Part shown: positions 43,259-52,564 of the stretch, in pieces
How the letters are laid out: each line of letters opens with the position of its first letter
Numbering within the stretch: position 1 is the stretch's first letter
Made by a program: the position numbers and the translations under genes
The notes under the pieces: model-generated
The model's database searches: none
The model's input: the letters and a program-made list of their open reading frames with translations, nothing else
Told to the model about the DNA's origin: nothing
NCBI GenBank assembly: GCA_019752555.1
Contig: JAIELY010000004.1
Coordinates: 85,844 to 149,843 of the forward strand
Direction: 5' to 3'
Length of the DNA stretch: 64,000 nt
Source of the DNA: Rhabdochlamydiaceae bacterium
GTDB lineage: Bacteria; Chlamydiota; Chlamydiia; Chlamydiales; Rhabdochlamydiaceae

Positions 43259-44167
43259 TCACTTGGGCTCAGTTATCACCCAACTCGCATTTGTTTCGTG
43301 GATCTGAAGAATGGGAAGACCGCTGCTCATTTTTGAGAAGATCTTATCTTGTAAAGAACGTACAGCCTTCTGATAGGTTCCAGTAAGAGACTGCCACTGT
43401 TTGGAAAAGTCTTCTTCACTTAAATAAGCCTTCGCTTTTATCCCTTCTGATAAAGAAGACCTTTGACTTTCAAAAAATTGATTGATTTCTCGAGTGATTT
43501 CACTAAACTCTTGAGACAATGTATCACTATAACAAGAAACATTTTGGAACTGATACTCAGCAGAGGCTCTTTTATCATCCGCAACATTTCGCAAAGAATA
43601 CAACAGATTGAACCTTCTGCACGCTAGATCTATGGAGGATCCCATCCACGCCTGGGTGAAGACATCCTGCATCCTGTTTAGGGCAACAATTAGCGCTTCG
43701 CTCTCTTCTTGAACCGATTTAGGTTGAAGGGCTTTAGGGAGCTCTACATCCACTTGCGACAATCGACTAATGGCCTCTTTGGTACAGGGAGTTGCAGAAA
43801 AGGCATAAGAATAGCCTCGGACAGTATACGACGCACTCATCCCCTGCTTTAGAGATTCCACATAAGGCACAAATGGGAGTTTAGGAGTCAAATAAGTGTG
43901 GTTTTCTCTTTTTTGCAAATGACGAATCTCTTTGACTTTGCTCTTAAGCTTAGAAAGACTAGAAAGCTGTTTGCGAGTTAGCTTTTTAACTGGACTCGTT
44001 AATAATGTTTGACAGCGCTCTTTAAAAGCTCGATACATTGTTTGAGATACGGCCAAATTAAGCTTTACCGTTTCTGGATCCTGCGCACTCATTTTTTTGT
44101 TTTGAACGAACTCGACACTCATTTTATATTTTTCGTAGCTCTCACGAAATCCTGATAGAGCAGCCAT
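43259..44167 (-). CDS. Member of the FREAYEAYK-type family, head domain only
   Basis: A 302-residue protein. Its first 95 residues align with the head domain of the array at 46658-53599: FRESYEKYK near the start, then TMYRAFKERCQTLL and KLTRKQLSSLSKLKSKVKEIRHLQKRE. These parallel FREAYEAYK, KAYQVFKQIGKELQ and LEPKQKRIVSQVLQKIRQVRHSQKK. The remainder is helical and differs from the C-terminal module of the array. It starts 14 bases after gnd on the same strand, so it is probably cotranscribed with gnd. No signal peptide. Function unknown. Confidence 0.75.
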   Translation of the reverse strand: MAALSGFRESYEKYKMSVEFVQNKKMSAQDPETVKLNLAVSQTMYRAFKERCQTLLTSPVKKLTRKQLSSLSKLKSKVKEIRHLQKRENHTYLTPKLPFVPYVESLKQGMSASYTVRGYSYAFSATPCTKEAISRLSQVDVELPKALQPKSVQEESEALIVALNRMQDVFTQAWMGSSIDLACRRFNLLYSLRNVADDKRASAEYQFQNVSCYSDTLSQEFSEITREINQFFESQRSSLSEGIKAKAYLSEEDFSKQWQSLTGTYQKAVRSLQDKIFSKMSSGLPILQIHETNASWVITEPK

Positions 44168-44181
44168 TTGTTTTCCTCTCT

Positions 44182-45642
44182 TTAAGCATTATAGGATGTT
44201 GAGGTCACATTTCCACCGGTGCCAGTCCAATTTGTATGGAAAAACGTACCGCGTGGCGCATCGGTTCTTTCATACGTATGCGCTCCAAAGAAATCCCGCT
44301 GCGCTTGGATCAAGTTGGCAGGAAGCCGTCCCGTACGGTAACCATCAAAAAAGGCAAGGCTTGTACTGAAGCACGGTGTCGGGATCCCCGCTTGAGCAGC
44401 TTGCACCACCACTCTACGCCAACTGGATTCCGCTCCTTGAATCTCTTTCCGGAAATAGTCATCAAAGAGGAGATTCGCAAGGTCAGGCTTTTTATCATAC
44501 GCCTTTTTGATGTCGTTTAGGAATCGACTGCGGATGATGCACCCTGCACGCCACATGAGAGCGATCGACCCATAATTGAGCTTCCACTTGAGCTCGGATG
44601 CTGCAGCGCGCATTAACATAAAGCCTTGAGTATAACTAATGATTTTCGAGGCATACAGCGCCTGGCGGATATCTTCGATGAATTGCTTCTTGTCCCCTTG
44701 AAACGCATAAGAAGGAGGAGAAAAGAGCTTTTCTGCTTGGAGCCGCTCCTCTTTAAGGGAAGAGAGGCAACGCGCAAAGACAGATTCAGCAATGAGCGTG
44801 ACTGGAATGCCCATGTCAAGAGCGCTGATCCCCGTCCATTTGCCAGTTCCCTTTTGCCCTGCGACATCGAGAATTTTTTCGACAAGCGGCTTTCCATCGG
44901 CATCGCGATGAGAGAAAATCTGTGCGGTAATCTCAACAAGAAAGCTATTGAGCACTCCTTTATTCCACTCGGCAAAAATGGCATGCATTTCATTCGCATC
45001 GCAGCCGAGCAGATTTTTAAGGAGAAAATAAGCTTCTGCCATGAGCTGCATATCGCCATACTCAATGCCGTTATGCACCATCTTGACATAGTGCCCCGCA
45101 CCTCCATCTCCCACCCATTCGCAACAAGGAAGACCATCCTCTTCAGCTTTAGCAGAGATCCCTTGAAAAATAGGTTTTATAAGAGGCCATCCCTCAGGAT
45201 TGCCGCCGGGCATAATGGAAGGTCCATGGCGGGCGCCCTCTTCTCCTCCGGAGATCCCCGAACCGATATAGAGAATCCCTTTTGCCTTGAGAGCTGCAGT
45301 ACGCCGTTCCGTGTCGGGATAGTGGCTGTTGCCCCCGTCGATGATCATATCCCCTTTTTCTAAAAAGGGAAGACACTCCTCGATAAGAGCATCTACAGCA
45401 TCGCCAGCTTTGACCATAAACATCACTTTGCGCGGGCGTTTTAATGCGCGGAAAAAATCTTCCATCGAATGGGATCCGATCACAGAAGTGTTTTTTGCAG
45501 GCCCTTTAAGAAACTCATCCACCTTAGAAACTGTTCGGTTAAAAACAGCAACCTTAAAACCATGATCATTCATATTGAGCACGAGGTTCTGCCCCATCAC
45601 AGCAAGTCCAATCAATCCAATATCCGCAGCGCCTTGTGTCAT
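44182..45642 (-). CDS. gnd: 6-phosphogluconate dehydrogenase (decarboxylating)
   Basis: A 486-residue enzyme. GLIGLAVMGQNL at the N-terminus binds NADP. IDGGNSHYPDT and SGISGGEEGARHGPSIMPGG (about 127-146) form the substrate site. LHxNWTGTGG-type C-terminus (FFHTNWTGTGG) is intact. It produces ribulose 5-phosphate in the pentose phosphate pathway. The start at 45642 is decided by GGAGGAG located 4-10 bases upstream; an upstream GTG would use that same site as coding sequence. CT063 counterpart. Confidence 0.97.
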   Translation of the reverse strand: MTQGAADIGLIGLAVMGQNLVLNMNDHGFKVAVFNRTVSKVDEFLKGPAKNTSVIGSHSMEDFFRALKRPRKVMFMVKAGDAVDALIEECLPFLEKGDMIIDGGNSHYPDTERRTAALKAKGILYIGSGISGGEEGARHGPSIMPGGNPEGWPLIKPIFQGISAKAEEDGLPCCEWVGDGGAGHYVKMVHNGIEYGDMQLMAEAYFLLKNLLGCDANEMHAIFAEWNKGVLNSFLVEITAQIFSHRDADGKPLVEKILDVAGQKGTGKWTGISALDMGIPVTLIAESVFARCLSSLKEERLQAEKLFSPPSYAFQGDKKQFIEDIRQALYASKIISYTQGFMLMRAAASELKWKLNYGSIALMWRAGCIIRSRFLNDIKKAYDKKPDLANLLFDDYFRKEIQGAESSWRRVVVQAAQAGIPTPCFSTSLAFFDGYRTGRLPANLIQAQRDFFGAHTYERTDAPRGTFFHTNWTGTGGNVTSTSYNA

Positions 45643-45714
45643 TGTCTCCTCCACATCAGGTTTTCTCTTGAATCTAAAGGGAATTTCCCCTGTAATATCT
45701 CACGCTTAAGTTAG

Positions 45715-45788
45715 GTCCTCGTAGCTCAGGTGGATAGAGCGGTCGCCTCCTAAGCGGCAGGTCGCGCGTTCAACTCGCGCCGAGGACG
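45715..45788 (+). tRNA. tRNA-Arg (anticodon CCU)
   Basis: Acceptor GTCCTCG pairs with CGAGGAC. D-arm GCTC...GAGC. Anticodon stem GTCGC/GCGGC with loop CTCCTAA gives anticodon CCT (reads AGG). T-arm GCGCG-TTCAACT-CGCGC. No CCA is encoded after G45788. It lies at the junction between two blocks that are far apart in C. trachomatis. Confidence 0.96.
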
Positions 45789-45791
45789 TAT

Positions 45792-46487
45792 TTACGTTTT
45801 TAAGTATTTATCCACACCTTGAGCAATTCCAATTGCCATCCGGTTGAGATAGTCTCGGCTTTTAAGCCGATCCCGCTCATGGGCATTGGTGATGAACCCC
45901 CCTTCCACTAGCACCGCTGGCATCTCCGTTTCCCGAATCACATGGAAATTGCCGTGCTTGACCCCTCTAGAGTGCGCTGTCGTTTGATCGATCACCCGAT
46001 ACAAAATGCAATTAGCGAGTCTCTGCGAAGCTCGAGAGCGCCAAGGCTCCGATGAACCATAATAAAACACCTCGATTCCATGCGCATCTGTATTCTTTGC
46101 CGAGTTAAAATGGATGCTCACAAACAAGACACCGCTGGCTTTATTTGCAATTGAGACCCGCCTTGGAAGCGATAGGTAGGCATCACGGCTCCGGGTAAGA
46201 AGAACGCGGTATCCCAACTCTTCTAAATGTTTTTTTGTAAGTAGCGTTGCAAGCAGCGTCACCTTTTTCTCTTGAAATGAGCGCACAGCAGCTCCGTGGT
46301 CTGTTCCTCCATGACCTGGATCCAAAATGATCAGCGGCGCTAGAACCTTTGGATCGATCTCTTCTCGCGAACTCTCCCCGTAAGAGGCAGAAGTATAAGC
46401 ATTCGTCGACGGACGTTTACCCGACCCACTGACCAATACACAGAGAACAAGAATAAAAACCAGGTAAAGCGCGCGAATTGAGCGCAT
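45792..46487 (-). CDS. amiA: N-acetylmuramoyl-L-alanine amidase (AmiA-type)
   Basis: A 231-residue Amidase_3 enzyme with an N-terminal signal segment (residues 5-22). Zinc ligands and catalytic residues appear in LDPGHGGTDHGA (His), SIHFNSAKN (His) and PAVLVEGGFITN (Glu). It cleaves the peptide from muramic acid in division peptidoglycan. In C. trachomatis the equivalent (CT268) directly follows murE; here five family genes and a His-rich gene intervene. It lies just left of the tRNA, convergent to it. Confidence 0.93.
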   Translation of the reverse strand: MRSIRALYLVFILVLCVLVSGSGKRPSTNAYTSASYGESSREEIDPKVLAPLIILDPGHGGTDHGAAVRSFQEKKVTLLATLLTKKHLEELGYRVLLTRSRDAYLSLPRRVSIANKASGVLFVSIHFNSAKNTDAHGIEVFYYGSSEPWRSRASQRLANCILYRVIDQTTAHSRGVKHGNFHVIRETEMPAVLVEGGFITNAHERDRLKSRDYLNRMAIGIAQGVDKYLKT

Positions 46488-46599
46488 GGGATTTCTCTCA
46501 AATTCTTAATTTTTGTGAATCAGACGCAGCGTCCTTAACGCAAGAACTTCTCTTAAATTTAGGGACTGAACGGATTATACTCAAGGAACTTCACGCAAG

Positions 46600-46637
46600 A
46601 AAAAGGCGCCTTAAGATTTTAAGTCCAAAAGACGCCT
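46600..46637 (-). terminator. Terminator of array gene A
   Basis: On the minus strand AGGCGTCTT and AAGGCGCCT form a 9-bp stem with one G-T pair, with a nested CTTAA/TTAAG pairing in the loop, followed by TTTTTC. A near copy follows array gene C. Confidence 0.75.
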
Positions 46638-46657
46638 GTATTAAGAAGCTTATCGAT

Positions 46658-47638
46658 TTAAGATGCATCCTTAGGGAAATACTCTGCAATCATTGGGAAA
46701 GAGGCTCTCAAAACCCCGTTGACAAAGCCAGAAACGCCGATCTCAAGAAAATCTCGAGCAGCTGAGCTCAGACGGCGATGATTTCCGATCTTAGCAAGGT
46801 CTTCATCGCTTAGGCAAAGCGATTTTTGAAAGACTTTTAAATGCCGTACAAACTCTTTTGGCGTTTTAGAATGTGCTGCAAACACCGCTACAACTTCCCT
46901 TTCAAAAGAGCCATAAGTCCTCTGAATCGTTTCAGCTACAACCTTTGTTAATTCTTGTTTAAGCTGTTTTTCACTCGTAATTTTCCCCGTTTCAACAAAC
47001 GAATAAGCCCTACTAATATTATTAACTAACTGCCTCACAATCAGATCTCCCTCGCCATAGCCCTGATTCAAAGCAAGCCGATGTAGATCTTGCTTTACGT
47101 CTTTGGTTTGTACCGCAGCGAAATCTTCACTAATCTGACAGAAGCGATCTTCTAGAATTTCTTCAAGATCAGGCTTTAGCTTTTGAGATTCAGAGTCAAA
47201 CGCCACTTTTTGACTGCTCGTTTCAAAAATAAAACGTGATCTTAGAGTCTGAGAACTACTTGAGCTTGAAGTGTGTGAACTACTTGAGCTTTGAGCCTTT
47301 GAACTTGAAGGGATCGGAGTGGTCAGGAAACTTGTCGGGATTGAAACGCCATTCTTAAATGATGCAGACATTTTCTCTGAAAACGCCTTAAAATCTTTCT
47401 TTTGAGAGTGGCGTACTTGGCGTATCTTTTGTAAGACTTGGGAAACGATGCGTTTCTGTTTTGGCTCTAAATGAGAGCTCTTCCCCTGCAGCTCTTTACC
47501 GATCTGTTTAAATACTTGATATGCTTTTGCACTATCAGAATAATGACTGAGAGATTCTCTCCCTTTATTTGAAGTATAACTTGTTTTATACGCTTCATAA
47601 GCTTCACGGAAGCTTTGAACATTACTTACAGATGTCAT
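46658..47638 (-). CDS. Array gene A: head domain plus one C-terminal helical module
   Basis: A 326-residue protein. Head domain 1-90 (SFREAYEAYK, KAYQVFKQIGKELQ, VRHSQKK), then a Ser-rich linker 108-130, an extra helical stretch 140-195 and the C-terminal module 198-322, which ends FPMIAEYFP. The module is all-helical by composition and contains the recurring phrases VETGKITSEKQLKQEL, KTPKEFVRHLK and LSDEDLAKIGNH. No signal peptide or membrane segment. Within residues 200-322 it is close to the second module of array gene C. It has its own promoter at 47764-47792. I do not recognise the family. Confidence 0.82.
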   Translation of the reverse strand: MTSVSNVQSFREAYEAYKTSYTSNKGRESLSHYSDSAKAYQVFKQIGKELQGKSSHLEPKQKRIVSQVLQKIRQVRHSQKKDFKAFSEKMSASFKNGVSIPTSFLTTPIPSSSKAQSSSSSHTSSSSSSQTLRSRFIFETSSQKVAFDSESQKLKPDLEEILEDRFCQISEDFAAVQTKDVKQDLHRLALNQGYGEGDLIVRQLVNNISRAYSFVETGKITSEKQLKQELTKVVAETIQRTYGSFEREVVAVFAAHSKTPKEFVRHLKVFQKSLCLSDEDLAKIGNHRRLSSAARDFLEIGVSGFVNGVLRASFPMIAEYFPKDAS

Positions 47639-47763
47639 CGGTTTTCTCCCTCTTGTTTTTTTATTTCAGCAGCACCGTCTTTTAAAGAGGCTAGGCAAAA
47701 CGACTCATCTCTAAGTCGATTTTTTCGTGCAGCCACATCTAAAACGATTATTTTAAAACACCA

Positions 47764-47792
47764 ATTATAATTAAAAACTGAAATAAAGTCAA
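47764..47792 (-). promoter_or_regulatory. Promoter of array gene A
   Basis: On the minus strand TTGACT, 17 bases, TATAAT. The untranslated leader is about 120 bases and is similar to the leaders of array genes B and D (GUUUUGC, an SD-like GGAGAA before the ATG). Confidence 0.75.
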
Positions 47793-47907
47793 CAACGATA
47801 AAAAGATTTTAATAAATTAAATCTGCCACAAAAAAAATAATTTAATAACAGATTGCCCTCTTCGCACCAAAAGATCCTTAAAGGTGCTTAGCGCGAAATT
47901 TCCAAAT

Positions 47908-48885
47908 TTACCGTGCATAAAGATCCTTAAAGGCATTTAGTGCGGAATTTACCATTTCAAGTTCCGTTGTGAGAGTTTTTTCCGATGTAAAGATAATAGC
48001 TTTTAAATTCGATTCGAACGTTTCCATCATTACCAAATTGATAAATTTATCTTTTGCCTCGTTCACGCCCTTCTGCCTTGCAATCCTAGCAAGTGTTTGC
48101 TCGCTTAATATAATGAATCGAGAAGAGGATCGAGAGATACTTCGAATAGATATAGGAGATCGAGAGATACTTTCAAGGGATCGAGTGCTACTTTTGATAT
48201 AAGAGACAAAATCTGCAGTAGAAGCGCATTTTGGAACGATACTCTCTAAAGCGCACTTAAGAGTTGTTCTAGTGGAATTCAGCGCCCTTGCCAATGCGCG
48301 CTCAACCTCCTGTTTAACTTCTGCTTCACTTCTTATTTTTCCGGATGCAGCACGTGCATAAACCGAGCTCACATCTCCAATTAACTGCTTTACAATGTTT
48401 TTTTGAGTCTCATTGAGAGCTCCTATCGCTTCTTTTTGCTTAGGTGTAAGCTCAAAATTAATCAGTTTTAAGGCTTTTGCGGATAAGACGTTAAAGGCAT
48501 TTTGTATCCGAAGTTGCTTTACACGGAATTCATCCATTCTGCGTTGAGCTTCCTCTTTCAACGCTCCACTTTGAGAGGAAGAGCTCGAGCTTTGTAAACT
48601 CTCAAAGGATCCAGACATTTTCTCTGAAAATGCCTTGAGCTCTTTCTTTTGAGAGTGGCGTACTTGGCGTATCTTTTCTAAGACTTGAGAAACGATGCGT
48701 TGCTGCTTTGGCTCTAAATCAGCGCCATTCTCGAGCAGCTCTTTACCGATGTTTTTAAACACTCGATATGCTTTTGCACTATCGGAATAATGACTGAGAG
48801 TTTCTCTTCCTTTATTTGGAGTATAACTTGTTTTATACGCTTCATAAGCTTCACGGAAGCTTTGAACATTACTTACAGATGTCAT
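47908..48885 (-). CDS. Array gene B: head domain plus one altered module
   Basis: A 325-residue protein. The first 90 residues are nearly identical to array gene A. A Ser linker (97-106) and a segment EEAQRRMDEF shared with gene C follow. The single module (about 162-300) resembles the first module of gene C (QKNIVKQLIGDVSSVY, ALNSTRTTLK, LARIARQKGV). It is interrupted by an insertion of Ser/Arg/Ile repeats at 235-257 (SISRSPISIRSISRSSSR). Its C-terminus lacks the FPMxxEYFP ending. The DNA after the stop holds a degenerate copy of the last 35 bases of the gene. It looks like a decaying or re-expanded member. Confidence 0.8.
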   Translation of the reverse strand: MTSVSNVQSFREAYEAYKTSYTPNKGRETLSHYSDSAKAYRVFKNIGKELLENGADLEPKQQRIVSQVLEKIRQVRHSQKKELKAFSEKMSGSFESLQSSSSSSQSGALKEEAQRRMDEFRVKQLRIQNAFNVLSAKALKLINFELTPKQKEAIGALNETQKNIVKQLIGDVSSVYARAASGKIRSEAEVKQEVERALARALNSTRTTLKCALESIVPKCASTADFVSYIKSSTRSLESISRSPISIRSISRSSSRFIILSEQTLARIARQKGVNEAKDKFINLVMMETFESNLKAIIFTSEKTLTTELEMVNSALNAFKDLYAR

Positions 48886-48980
48886 CGAACTTCTCCATAT
48901 TATTTTCTATTTTACAAACAGCACCTTTTAAATAGACTCTGCAAAACAAATTATTATTAAATGAACATTTTATATGGACT

Positions 48981-49009
48981 ATTATAATTAAAATAAGCAA
49001 TAAAGTAAA
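48981..49009 (-). promoter_or_regulatory. Promoter of array gene B
   Basis: On the minus strand TTTACT, 17 bases, TATAAT, about 95 bases upstream of the ATG. Confidence 0.65.
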
Positions 49010-49069
49010 TAATAAAGAATAAATTAAACGCGACAATTAAATTATTTAAAAACAGGTAATATTAAAGAA

Positions 49070-49105
49070 AAAGGCGCCTTAAGATTTTAAGTCTTGAGAC
49101 GCCTG
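49070..49105 (-). terminator. Terminator of array gene C
   Basis: Minus-strand hairpin of AGGCGTCT and AGGCGCCT followed by TTTTTC, nearly the same sequence as the terminator of array gene A (differences in the loop only). Confidence 0.7.
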
Positions 49106-49137
49106 TATTAAGAAGCATAGGGATTTAAGATGCATCC

Positions 49138-50796
49138 TTAAGGGAAATACTCTGAAAGCATTGGAAAAGAGGCTCTCAAAACCTCTTTGACAAACCCAGA
49201 AACTCCCATCTCAAGAAAGTCTCGAGCAGCTGAGCTCACACGGTCATGGTTTCCGATCTTAGCAAGGTCTTCATCGCTTAAGTACAGAGAATTTTGAAAG
49301 GCTTTTAAATGCGCGACAAACTCTTTTGGCGTTTTCGAATTTTTTAGAAAGACCGCTACAACGTCCTTTTCAAAAAAGTTGCGAGTGCTCTGTATCGCTT
49401 GTGCGACAGCGCTTGTTAATTTTTGTTTAAGCCGTTTTTCACTCGAAATTTTCCCAGTTTCAACGAGCGAATAAGCCCTACTAATATCCTGAACTAACAG
49501 CCTCACAATCGTTTCCATCTCTCGATAACCTGCATTCACAACACTGCAATGTTCACTGAGAATCGACGCTCTTTTATCTCCAAAACGCGATGCCTTCTCT
49601 GCATCAGAGGGAACCGCCTCTGCGTATAAACGAATGGTATCATCATTTTTTTTACAAGATCTCGAGTAATCTTCCATAAGCTCAGAGTGAATCTCTTCTA
49701 ACAATTCTATGAGGGCTGACTCTATCAATGGCAGTGCAGATTCAAAGGCCTGTTTTTGTGTGAGGGTTTGCTCAATAAAACCTGATGCTGGATCTTGAGC
49801 GCTACTGCTTGACGATGCAAGAGAAGCTTGGGGAAAATATGGGTTTAACTGAGGAAAAAGAGCCTTTAAATTGGCTTCAAAAGATCCCATTGTCAAGCTG
49901 ATAAACTCATCTTTTGCCCCTTTCACGCTCTTGTGCCTTGCAATCTTCTCAAGCTTTTGATCGGTTAACATAAAGGACTGAGAGAAACTCTTGATACAAG
50001 AGACAAAATCTTTAGTAGAAGCAGGTTTTAGAGCCATGCTCTCTAAAGCGTAGTGAAGAGATGCTCTAGTGGAATTCAGCGCCGTTGCGACTGCACTTAT
50101 AAGAGACTCTTTAAGTTCTGCTTCGCTTGTGATTTGTCCCACTGCAGCACGCCGATAAGCTATGCTCACATCTGCCATTAACCGCTTTACAATGTTTTTT
50201 TGAGTCTCATAACCAGCGCGTATCGCGCGGACTTGCTTGTTTGCCGTTATTTGCACCCCTTTGGGTTCTTTTTTTAACGCGGCAAGATCAAGATCAATGA
50301 GTTTTAAAGCTCTTGCGTATAGTGCATTAAATGCTTTTTGTATCTCAGGCTGATTTGCATGAAATTCATCCATTCTGCGTTGAGCCGTCTCTGTCAACGC
50401 TCTACTTGCAGAAGAGGAGCTCGAACAACTTAAAGGGATCGGAGTGGTCAAGAGACTAGCGGGAGGAGCTATCGAAAAAAGGCTATTCGGAAGGGAGGTG
50501 CCTTTTCTGAAGAAGGACGACATGTTTTCGTTAAATGCCTTGAGCTCTTGCTTTTGAGAGTGGCGTACTTGGCTCATCTTTTCTAAGACTTGAGAAACGA
50601 TCCGTTTCTGTTTTGGCTCTAAATGAGAGCTCTGTCCCTGCAGCTCTTTACCGATCTTTTTAAACGCTCGATATGCCTTTTCACTAGCGGAATAATGATT
50701 GAGGCTCTCCCCCCCTTTAGCTTTTATCTCATGATAACTTGCTTTATAAGCCTCATAAGCCCCACGGAAGCTTTGAATATGGGTCGCAGATGTCAT
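49138..50796 (-). CDS. Array gene C: head domain plus two C-terminal modules
   Basis: A 552-residue protein. Head domain 1-95 (SFRGAYEAYK, AYRAFKKIGKELQ, VRHSQKQ). After a Ser-rich linker (122-131) come module 1 (about 199-322, ending FPQLNPYFP) and module 2 (about 428-552, ending FPMLSEYFP), separated by a Ser linker and an Asp/Glu-rich helix. Module 1 is close to that of gene B, module 2 to that of gene A. No promoter is visible in the 43 bases after array gene D, so it is probably transcribed with D. Family unknown. Confidence 0.82.
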   Translation of the reverse strand: MTSATHIQSFRGAYEAYKASYHEIKAKGGESLNHYSASEKAYRAFKKIGKELQGQSSHLEPKQKRIVSQVLEKMSQVRHSQKQELKAFNENMSSFFRKGTSLPNSLFSIAPPASLLTTPIPLSCSSSSSASRALTETAQRRMDEFHANQPEIQKAFNALYARALKLIDLDLAALKKEPKGVQITANKQVRAIRAGYETQKNIVKRLMADVSIAYRRAAVGQITSEAELKESLISAVATALNSTRASLHYALESMALKPASTKDFVSCIKSFSQSFMLTDQKLEKIARHKSVKGAKDEFISLTMGSFEANLKALFPQLNPYFPQASLASSSSSAQDPASGFIEQTLTQKQAFESALPLIESALIELLEEIHSELMEDYSRSCKKNDDTIRLYAEAVPSDAEKASRFGDKRASILSEHCSVVNAGYREMETIVRLLVQDISRAYSLVETGKISSEKRLKQKLTSAVAQAIQSTRNFFEKDVVAVFLKNSKTPKEFVAHLKAFQNSLYLSDEDLAKIGNHDRVSSAARDFLEMGVSGFVKEVLRASFPMLSEYFP

Positions 50797-50839
50797 CGAT
50801 CTTCTCCATCTTGTTTTTTTATTTCGAAATCTCCACGCA

Positions 50840-52381
50840 TTAAGCAGGAAAATACTCTACTAACATCGGGAACGCTGGTTTAAGAGCTCTCTCGACAAAT
50901 GCTGTGGCTCCTATGCTGCAAAACTCTGTTGCAGCTGTATGAACATGTCTGTGTCTTGCAATTTTAGCTAGATCAGCATCGGTTAAATAAAACGATTGTT
51001 GCAGAGGTCTTAATTGATTGACAAACTGTTTGTACGTTCTCGAATTCTTCGCATACCCAGCCGCAAGCTCTTCAAAAGAGTCTCTAGTCCTTTGAACTGC
51101 ATGAGCCACAACCAATCGAAACGCTTGCGTTAGCTCTTTTTCATTTGAAATACGCTTGATTCCCACTCTTGAAAGCGTTTTTGGACCGACAAGCCGGAAA
51201 ACGTTAGAAACGTCACTCACAAGCTCTGTGACAATGTTTTGCATTTGTTCAAGAGGTTGCTTAGCGACTGGCAATGCGGATTCAAATGCGACTTGCTTTT
51301 GTTTGACTTGCAAATCAAAACCCGTGCTGGAAAGGCTCCAAACAGAAGGAACGCTACTGCTTGATGCCACATCAGCATTCGAAGAAAAATACGGAACTAA
51401 CATCGGAAGCAAAGCCTTTAGATCGTTTTCAAAAGAGGCTCTTGTCAACCGAACAAACTCCGCTGCCGCATCGTCCAAACGGGGATGTTTTGCAATTTCA
51501 AGAAGATCGGCATGGGATAAGTGAAGCGACTTTTGAAACATTCTGATGCGATACACAAACTCTGCAGTAGAAGTTGAATTCTTTTTGAAGACACTAGAGA
51601 CATGACACTCAAAAGAGGTTTGAGCAGCGCTCATGGCATTCTGTACGATTTCATCAAATAAAGTATCAAGATCGTCTTTGTTTGCGACAAATCCTAATGA
51701 CACCTGCTGGCAAATCGAATCTACAGCATGAATAAGCACGAGACCAATCTCTTCAGAGGTTTTAAGCCCCTGACGGAGCGCCTCAGTATATTCTTGACGC
51801 TCTGCTTGAGAAATTCTATCTCCTTTTACATGAAGGGTGTCAGAGTGAATCTGTAGAAGAGTGGCAGCAATCGCATTTTGAAAAGCCGTTTCCCTCTTAG
51901 ACGTTTCGGCTCGTAGGTTTTGTCGGAAAGCCGTAATCCGTGCGTCTTCGCAAGGTTTGGGAGATGAAGCGTTAATGGAAGCTTGTTCTTTCTTTACGGC
52001 CATGATTTCTAAAAGCGTATTAAAGAATGGCGGTTCGAAAAACGTTGAACTCTTTTGCACTTGAGAAGAGGCGCTTGTTGTACTTGTTGCAGTTGCCTTG
52101 GTAAAAGAAGATGTTATTTTTTCATTTGCATCTGCCTTTTGAGAATGGCGTACTTGGCGTATCTTTTCTAAGACTTGAGAAACGATCTGTTTTTGTTTTG
52201 GCTCTAAATGAGAGCTCTGCCCCTGCAGCTGTTTACCGATCTTTTTAAACGTTCGATATGCCTTTTCACTAGTGGAATAATCATTGAGCCTCTCTTCCCC
52301 TTTAGCTTTTATCTCATGATAACTTGCTTTATAAGCTTCATAAGCCTCACGAAAGCTTTGAACATGGATCGCAGATGTCAT
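50840..52381 (-). CDS. Array gene D: head domain plus two C-terminal modules
   Basis: A 513-residue protein. Head domain 1-85 (SFREAYEAYK, KAYRTFKKIGKQLQ, VRHSQK) is nearly identical to gene C. Modules lie at about 210-332 (ending LPMLVPYF) and 382-512 (ending FPMLVEYFP), with a Ser linker at 338-352. The central region 110-205 is helical and unique. No signal peptide. It has its own promoter and a leader of about 110 bases. Function unknown; the family context suggests host interaction. Confidence 0.82.
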   Translation of the reverse strand: MTSAIHVQSFREAYEAYKASYHEIKAKGEERLNDYSTSEKAYRTFKKIGKQLQGQSSHLEPKQKQIVSQVLEKIRQVRHSQKADANEKITSSFTKATATSTTSASSQVQKSSTFFEPPFFNTLLEIMAVKKEQASINASSPKPCEDARITAFRQNLRAETSKRETAFQNAIAATLLQIHSDTLHVKGDRISQAERQEYTEALRQGLKTSEEIGLVLIHAVDSICQQVSLGFVANKDDLDTLFDEIVQNAMSAAQTSFECHVSSVFKKNSTSTAEFVYRIRMFQKSLHLSHADLLEIAKHPRLDDAAAEFVRLTRASFENDLKALLPMLVPYFSSNADVASSSSVPSVWSLSSTGFDLQVKQKQVAFESALPVAKQPLEQMQNIVTELVSDVSNVFRLVGPKTLSRVGIKRISNEKELTQAFRLVVAHAVQRTRDSFEELAAGYAKNSRTYKQFVNQLRPLQQSFYLTDADLAKIARHRHVHTAATEFCSIGATAFVERALKPAFPMLVEYFPA

Positions 52382-52499
52382 TGATCTTCTCCGTCTTTTA
52401 TTATTTCAGAAACAGCGTCACTTAAAGAGGCTCCGCAAAACGATTGGATATTAAATGTTTTTTCACAGCTGCACTTCAAAGACCATTTTTTAACTGTTA

Positions 52500-52528
52500 A
52501 TTTTAATTAAAAATAACAATTAAGTCAA
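52500..52528 (-). promoter_or_regulatory. Promoter of array genes D and C
   Basis: On the minus strand TTGACT, 17 bases, TAAAAT. Confidence 0.7.
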
Positions 52529-52564
52529 CAAGAACAAAAAAACACGAAATAAATAAAATATTAT

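Noticed and set aside
44626..45363. 245-residue frame opposite gnd
   Set aside because: It is a shadow; gnd is complete with all motifs.
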